Shown here one piece after another: positions 5,403-9,198 of a stretch of DNA of 9,198 nt (position 1 is the stretch's first letter; each line of letters begins with the position of its first letter). Made by a program: the position numbers and the translations under genes. Under the pieces are notes generated by a model. That model did not search any database. It saw only the letters and a list, made by a program, of their open reading frames with translations, and had not been told where the DNA came from. Origin of the DNA: an uncultured Nitrospinaceae bacterium (GTDB lineage: Bacteria; Nitrospinota; Nitrospinia; Nitrospinales; VA-1); assembly GCA_905182935.1 (NCBI GenBank), contig CAJJDL010000248.1, positions 1 through 9,198 of the forward strand, written 5' to 3'.

Positions 5403-7913
5403 CTACATAAGGTTAATTGGGTCGACATCTATGGTCAGTTTTATTTTGGGGTTAGATAAGCTTTTGATTTCTGTGGTTTCGTATAGTTTATGTAAAACTG
5501 AATGCAATTGCCGATAGTCATGGGACCTGAGAATTAAGTGGCGGCGAAAGCGATTATTTATTTGGTATAGAGCAGCGCGTGTAGGCCCAATAATTTCAAC
5601 TCCTTTAGTACCTTTTAAGATTCGAGTTATAACCCGCTGAACCTTATGCGCTAGTTCTTCCCCCGCTCTTTCATAGTCACTTTCAATTTCCATTGCGATC
5701 ATGCGAGTGAAAGGAGGATATTTTAATTTTTCTCTTAATACCAGTTCTTTTTCTGAAAAACCATTAAAGTCATGTTCCTTTACAAACTTAAAAACATAAT
5801 GGTCAGGTGAAAACGACTGAATAATCACTAACCCTGGAACCTTTCCTCGTCCCGCTCGACCTGCCACTTGCGTTAACAATTGAAATGACCTTTCTGCAGA
5901 GCGAAAATCAGGAATATGAAGTGAAAGATCGGCGTATATGACTCCAACTAAGGTTACATTGGGAAAGTCATGTCCTTTTGTAATCATTTGGGTGCCGATG
6001 AGTATATCAATTTCTCGAGAGTTCATCTTTTGATGCACGCTTTCGAATGTTTCCCGTCCTTTTACAGTATCACGATCAAGTCGGGCAATTTTTGCATTTG
6101 GAAACATTTTTTTTGTTTCTTCTTCAAGCTTTTGTGTTCCAAAGCCACTAAACCTTATAACTTGACCACCACAATCGGCGCAGGATTGGGGTTTTCTTAT
6201 AAAAAAATTGCAGTAATGGCAGATGAGGCTATTTTTTTTTCCATGAAAGGTTAGGGTCACACTACAATGAGGACATTCAAAGGTGAAGGAGCATTCCTTG
6301 CAAAAAACATAGTTTGCGGTGCCCCTTCGATTAAGAAATAAAAATGTTTGTTCTCCGCGTTTAATTCTTTCATTAAGGGCTTTTTTAAGAGAGGTAGAAA
6401 AAATAGAAAAGTTTTTTTTTAAATCCATTTCTTGTTTCATGTCTACAACTTTGACCATAGGAAGTAGGCGGTTGTGAACACGCTTTTCAAGAGAAAGGTA
6501 CTTATATTTACCTCGTTCTACATTTTTAATAGATTCTAGAGATGGTGTTGCTGATCCAAGGAGTACCACGGCATTTTGCCTCTGCGCCCTCACCATAGCG
6601 CTATCTCTAGCATGATAGCGTGGGCAAGAATCCTGCTTGTAAGAGGTGTCATGCTCTTCGTCTATTACAATAATTCCTAAATTTTTAAAAGGGGCAAAAA
6701 TGGCTGAGCGCGCTCCTATTGCAATAGAAACTTTTCCATCTTGGATCTTTTTCCATTCAAAAAAACGTTCTTTTTGTGTCAAACCACTATGGAGAATGGC
6801 TACTTGATCACCAAACCGTTTTTGGAATCGTTCCACTGTTTGCGGGGTTAGTGAAATTTCCGGAACAATCATCACAGCCGATTTGTGTAAATCGAGTACC
6901 CGTTGTATAGAGCGAAGATAAATTTCTGTTTTACCACTTCCTGTAACACCCTTTAACAGATAAGGCTGAAAGATTTCCTCTTCGATTGAGGTTTTAATTT
7001 TTTGGTAGCAATTTTTTTGCTCTTTATTTAACTGCAGTTGACTTTCAGCCTTCCATCCTGGATCTAACTTTGATTGGATGGAATCCTTTTCTTTTTTTAC
7101 GGTAAATATTTCGAGTAGTCCTTTTTTAGTAAGACTTTTAAGGATTTGACTAGACCCCGGTATTTCATTTGCTAACTGTGAAATAGTAGACGGACCTTTG
7201 CAGATGAATTCATAAATAGAGCGTTGTCTTGGACTACGGTTTAATAATTTTTCGACATCGTTTTTTTCGGGTAAATCTTGTCTGAGACGAACAGACTTTT
7301 CATAAGTGTAATTTAACGAACTCCGCTTAATTTGGCTTTCTACATTTATCAGGCCATCTTGTTTTAACTTCGCTAAAATACTGGGGCTGTATTTTTTTTT
7401 CAAAGAACGTTCTAATTGTTTTTTGGTTAAGTATTTTTTTGGCCATAAAAGTTGTAGGATACAGGTAGCGCGTATCGATTGAGAACCCTCTGTAAGGGCT
7501 TGGATGCCTTTTTGGGCTAAATAAAACTTATCTAGATTAGTGTCATCTAATCCTGCTGGTAGTGCTGCTTTTATAGATTCACCCCAAGACGAATGGTAGT
7601 AGTCGGCTATCCACCGGGTAAGTGAAAGGAGTTCTTCCGAGATGACCGGTTCGTTATCGAGTACATCTTCAATTGATTTTAAGGTAATTCCTTTTGTGTT
7701 TTTATTTGATAGATCGACAACATATCCGGTGAGGCGACGTCGCCCAAATGAAACAAATACTCTGGTCCCTTTTTTAACCAGGCCATTGAAGTGAGGAGGA
7801 ATTTCATAAGTGAAAGCTTCTTTTAGTGGTAAGTTGAAAACCACATCTGCGCAAGCTAGAGTAGGTTTCAGTTCGGATAACAATGTAGTAGATGGTGTTA
7901 GAGAGATGCTCAT
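5403..7913 (-). CDS. priA: primosomal protein N' (replication restart helicase PriA)
   Basis: PriA recognises stalled forks and D-loops, unwinds the lagging arm 3'-to-5' and loads the replicative helicase. The 836-residue protein has the N-terminal 3'-OH-binding domain (about 18-115), a winged-helix and linker region (about 120-290), then the helicase core. Core motifs are Walker A GVTGSGKTE (322-330), DEEHD (418-422), SATPS (454-458), GTQMITKGHDF (640-650) and QVAGRAGR (682-689). All eight zinc cysteines are present as four CxxC pairs (538/541, 547/550, 565/568, 578/581). The C-terminal domain ends in DVDPINLM. It is about 100 residues longer than the Escherichia coli protein, but other phyla have similarly long forms. 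It appears intact and active. The ATG has only a weak TAAG-like binding site. It is the first gene of the minus-strand run, and three separate A9 runs lie inside the coding strand. Confidence 0.97.
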   Translation of the reverse strand: MSISLTPSTTLLSELKPTLACADVVFNLPLKEAFTYEIPPHFNGLVKKGTRVFVSFGRRRLTGYVVDLSNKNTKGITLKSIEDVLDNEPVISEELLSLTRWIADYYHSSWGESIKAALPAGLDDTNLDKFYLAQKGIQALTEGSQSIRATCILQLLWPKKYLTKKQLERSLKKKYSPSILAKLKQDGLINVESQIKRSSLNYTYEKSVRLRQDLPEKNDVEKLLNRSPRQRSIYEFICKGPSTISQLANEIPGSSQILKSLTKKGLLEIFTVKKEKDSIQSKLDPGWKAESQLQLNKEQKNCYQKIKTSIEEEIFQPYLLKGVTGSGKTEIYLRSIQRVLDLHKSAVMIVPEISLTPQTVERFQKRFGDQVAILHSGLTQKERFFEWKKIQDGKVSIAIGARSAIFAPFKNLGIIVIDEEHDTSYKQDSCPRYHARDSAMVRAQRQNAVVLLGSATPSLESIKNVERGKYKYLSLEKRVHNRLLPMVKVVDMKQEMDLKKNFSIFSTSLKKALNERIKRGEQTFLFLNRRGTANYVFCKECSFTFECPHCSVTLTFHGKKNSLICHYCNFFIRKPQSCADCGGQVIRFSGFGTQKLEEETKKMFPNAKIARLDRDTVKGRETFESVHQKMNSREIDILIGTQMITKGHDFPNVTLVGVIYADLSLHIPDFRSAERSFQLLTQVAGRAGRGKVPGLVIIQSFSPDHYVFKFVKEHDFNGFSEKELVLREKLKYPPFTRMIAMEIESDYERAGEELAHKVQRVITRILKGTKGVEIIGPTRAALYQINNRFRRHLILRSHDYRQLHSVLHKLYETTEIKSLSNPKIKLTIDVDPINLM

Positions 7914-7940
7914 AATCTTAATAGCTGCGGTTTATATTGG

Positions 7941-7967
7941 ATTGTACCAGAGAACCGATTTTAACAA
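7941..7967 (-). promoter_or_regulatory. candidate priA operon promoter
   Basis: On the minus strand, TTGTTA (7962-7967) and TACAAT (7941-7946) resemble sigma-70 -35 and -10 boxes, but the 15-base spacer is short. It lies 28 bases or more before the priA start, which is a sensible place. This is a weak call in AT-rich DNA. Confidence 0.3.
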
Positions 7968-7999
7968 AACTTGCATTCGAACTTGATTTAAAGAAAGCA

Positions 8000-8028
8000 T
8001 TGACTCCCGAGTGGATTTAAATTATCCT
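8000..8028 (+). promoter_or_regulatory. candidate sigma-70 promoter for the 62-residue basic protein gene
   Basis: TTGACT (8000-8005) and TATCCT (8023-8028) are separated by exactly 17 bases, with 5 of 6 and 4 of 6 matches to consensus. Transcription would begin near 8035 and give a leader of about 70 bases containing the hairpin at 8063-8077. An alternative pair, TTGACC (8071) and TATAAT (8091), has only a 14-base spacer. It would start the RNA beyond the ribosome binding site, so it is less likely. Confidence 0.42.
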
Positions 8029-8062
8029 CTCAGATCTCTTTGTAGTTGATTTTGGTTGAGAT

Positions 8063-8077
8063 GGGTCGGTTTGACCC
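8063..8077 (+). promoter_or_regulatory. small GC-rich hairpin in the presumed leader
   Basis: GGGTC (8063-8067) and GACCC (8073-8077) are perfect complements around a five-base loop, GGTTT. It is a rare GC-rich island in AT-rich DNA. No T-run follows, so it is not a standard terminator. It sits about 20 bases before the ribosome binding site and could modulate translation or be a protein-binding site, which is inference only. Confidence 0.35.
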
Positions 8078-8096
8078 TTGAATTACTGTTTATAAT

Positions 8097-8102
8097 GGGG
8101 TG
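8097..8102 (+). promoter_or_regulatory. ribosome binding site of the small basic protein gene
   Basis: GGGGTG sits five bases before the ATG at 8108 and matches the Shine-Dalgarno core with one G for A. It is among the clearest binding sites in the window and supports the small ORF as a genuine gene. Confidence 0.6.
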
Positions 8103-8107
8103 ATATT

Positions 8108-8296
8108 ATGAAAGTGGGAGAAACGATTAAAATTGATTTTGCGGGAAAGAAAAAGGACGCCTTGGTGTTTAAACTTTTCCCAAATTCGGTTTATTTAAAA
8201 GTTGATTTTGAGCGTGATAAAGGAAAAATTGTAAAACGAAAAATTAGTCAGGTTGGTGGTAAAAAGGCATCTTCCGGCAAAACAAAGAAAAAATAG
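8108..8296 (+). CDS. small lysine-rich protein, unknown function
   Basis: A 62-residue protein with 17 lysines and two arginines. Residues 1-50 alternate hydrophobic and polar positions (KVGETIKIDF, DALVFKLF, SVYLKVDF, KIVKRKIS), as expected for a small all-beta, possibly SH3/KOW-like barrel. Residues 50-62 are a disordered GGKKASSGKTKKK tail. The make-up suggests binding to RNA, DNA or the ribosome, but no family was recognised and none is asserted. There is no signal peptide or membrane segment. Support for expression comes from the GGGGTG ribosome binding site, the ATG start, tandem TAG stops and a reasonable promoter upstream. It is divergent from priA and converges on the isomerase gene, so it appears to be transcribed alone. 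Confidence 0.72.
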   Translation: MKVGETIKIDFAGKKKDALVFKLFPNSVYLKVDFERDKGKIVKRKISQVGGKKASSGKTKKK

Positions 8297-8409
8297 TAGT
8301 AAGCTGTATTTTTTTTAAAACTAGATAGTCATTACTTCACTACCAAATTACATTAGATTGACGCGGTTAGTGGGTAGAGAAAATTTTGGACGCCTTTTCT
8401 GAGGGGATG

Positions 8410-9198
8410 TTAAAAATACGTTTTTATATCGGCTTTTTTCTTGAGATTTTCGACATAACTACGCGTGGCACTTCCCACCTTATTTTTAATTAGTACCTTT
8501 TCTATTTGAACTTTTGCATTATCCAAAGATATAACTTGTCCCTTTTTTAAGGCAGTTAGTTTTAATATGTGAAATCCTAGCCCACTTTTAAACATTGGGC
8601 TAACAGCATTTACCTTCATGTCAAAAGCTCTCGAACTAAAAGCTCCAAACATTTGATCTTTTGTGAAATAACCTAGGTCACCCCCCTTTGCAGCTAGGCT
8701 ATCTTCGGAATGTTTAATTGCCATTTCTCTAAAACTGGCTCCACTTGAGATTTCTTTTAAAATTGAATTAATTTTTTTTCTTGCGGCTGCTTCAGATTTC
8801 ATGTCGTCGCGTTTTGCTTTGATAAGAATTACGCTAGCTCTAGCTCTTTGCCCCATGCGGAACTGGTTTTTATTTTTTTCATAATACAATTTTGTGTCTT
8901 CATCGGTGATTTTGATTCCCGGTATAATTTCACGGTCAATTACTTCTTGCATCATGATATCCACTTTGAGCTCTTTTTTGTATTGTCCGATCGTTAATTT
9001 CCGGTTTTTCAATTCATGTTCAAAAACAGCATTGGATTTAAAGGAAGCTTTAATTTTTTTTAATTTTTTCTCAACCGTCTTATCGGTAATTTTTGAACCA
9101 ATTGCATTTCCCTTTTGCAATAACAGAGTTCGCTTAATTTCATTATCTATTAATTTTTTAGCCGTAATTTTTTCCTCTTCAATAGTAAGAGGCAAACC
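8410..9198 (-). CDS. SurA/PrsA-like parvulin peptidyl-prolyl isomerase, N-terminus beyond the window
   Basis: The reading frame stays open to the right edge, so this is a partial gene. The leftmost possible start codon in view is a TTG at 9193-9195, which reads better as an internal leucine. Numbering from that codon, residues 5-115 are a charged helical chaperone region. A single parvulin-type rotamase domain follows at about 117-215, with RASVILIKA, SGASFREMAIKHSED (151-165), KGGDLGYF (170-177) and GLGFHILKL (205-213) as the usual landmarks. A short helical tail ends at YF. This matches SurA-type exported foldases that help outer-membrane or secreted proteins fold in the periplasm. The missing N-terminus probably carries the signal peptide. 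Only one rotamase domain is present, unlike Escherichia coli SurA with two, so a PpiC/PrsA-like name is equally possible. Confidence 0.88.
   Translation of the reverse strand, partial: GLPLTIEEEKITAKKLIDNEIKRTLLLQKGNAIGSKITDKTVEKKLKKIKASFKSNAVFEHELKNRKLTIGQYKKELKVDIMMQEVIDREIIPGIKITDEDTKLYYEKNKNQFRMGQRARASVILIKAKRDDMKSEAAARKKINSILKEISSGASFREMAIKHSEDSLAAKGGDLGYFTKDQMFGAFSSRAFDMKVNAVSPMFKSGLGFHILKLTALKKGQVISLDNAKVQIEKVLIKNKVGSATRSYVENLKKKADIKTYF

Noticed and set aside
8091..8096. Perfect TATAAT box before the small basic gene
   Set aside because: The nearest TTGACC is only 14 bases upstream, and transcription from it would begin beyond the ribosome binding site, leaving an almost leaderless message.
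8297..8409. Possible terminator hairpins between the converging small basic gene and the isomerase gene
   Set aside because: CACTACC (8338-8344) can pair with GGTTAGTG (8365-8372) only with a bulge and a loop of about 20 bases, and no T-run follows; nothing clear remains.

Overview
The window is AT-rich chromosomal DNA from a Gram-negative bacterium. Evidence for an outer membrane and periplasm is a SurA/parvulin-type periplasmic chaperone, a twin-arginine-exported MsrP-type molybdoenzyme and two further proteins with signal peptides. There are no phage, transposon, CRISPR, rRNA or tRNA signatures. Exported TPR and SUMF1-fold proteins together with low GC would fit a marine Nitrospinota- or deltaproteobacteria-like lineage. 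That placement is a weak inference.

Left part (1-3420): a small cytoplasmic TPR protein (+, 73-537) faces a 540-residue exported TPR protein (-, 564-2186). The latter is divergent from a two-gene unit (+, 2363-3420) made of a four-helix glycine-rich membrane protein and an exported SUMF1-fold protein. The two genes share one base (TAATG), so their translation is probably coupled. The 176-base divergent spacer holds a 15-base palindrome (2234-2248), a possible operator.

Middle part (3459-7913): four genes on the minus strand with gaps of 15-28 bases, probably one operon. In order of transcription they are priA (replication restart helicase), a YqaA/DedA-type membrane protein, cutA (small trimeric family linked to divalent cation tolerance) and msrP (periplasmic methionine sulfoxide reductase, catalytic subunit). 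The usual haem partner msrQ is not next to msrP. A weak inverted repeat lies between the converging sumf1-like and msrP genes.

Right part (7914-9198): a 194-base divergent spacer with a fair promoter, a GC-rich hairpin and a strong ribosome binding site precedes a 62-residue lysine-rich protein (+). A parvulin-type peptidyl-prolyl isomerase (-) converges on it and runs off the right edge, so its N-terminus is missing. Nothing here is a clear new system. The best candidates for new biology are the membrane/SUMF1 pair with its divergent TPR neighbour, and the small basic protein with its structured leader.
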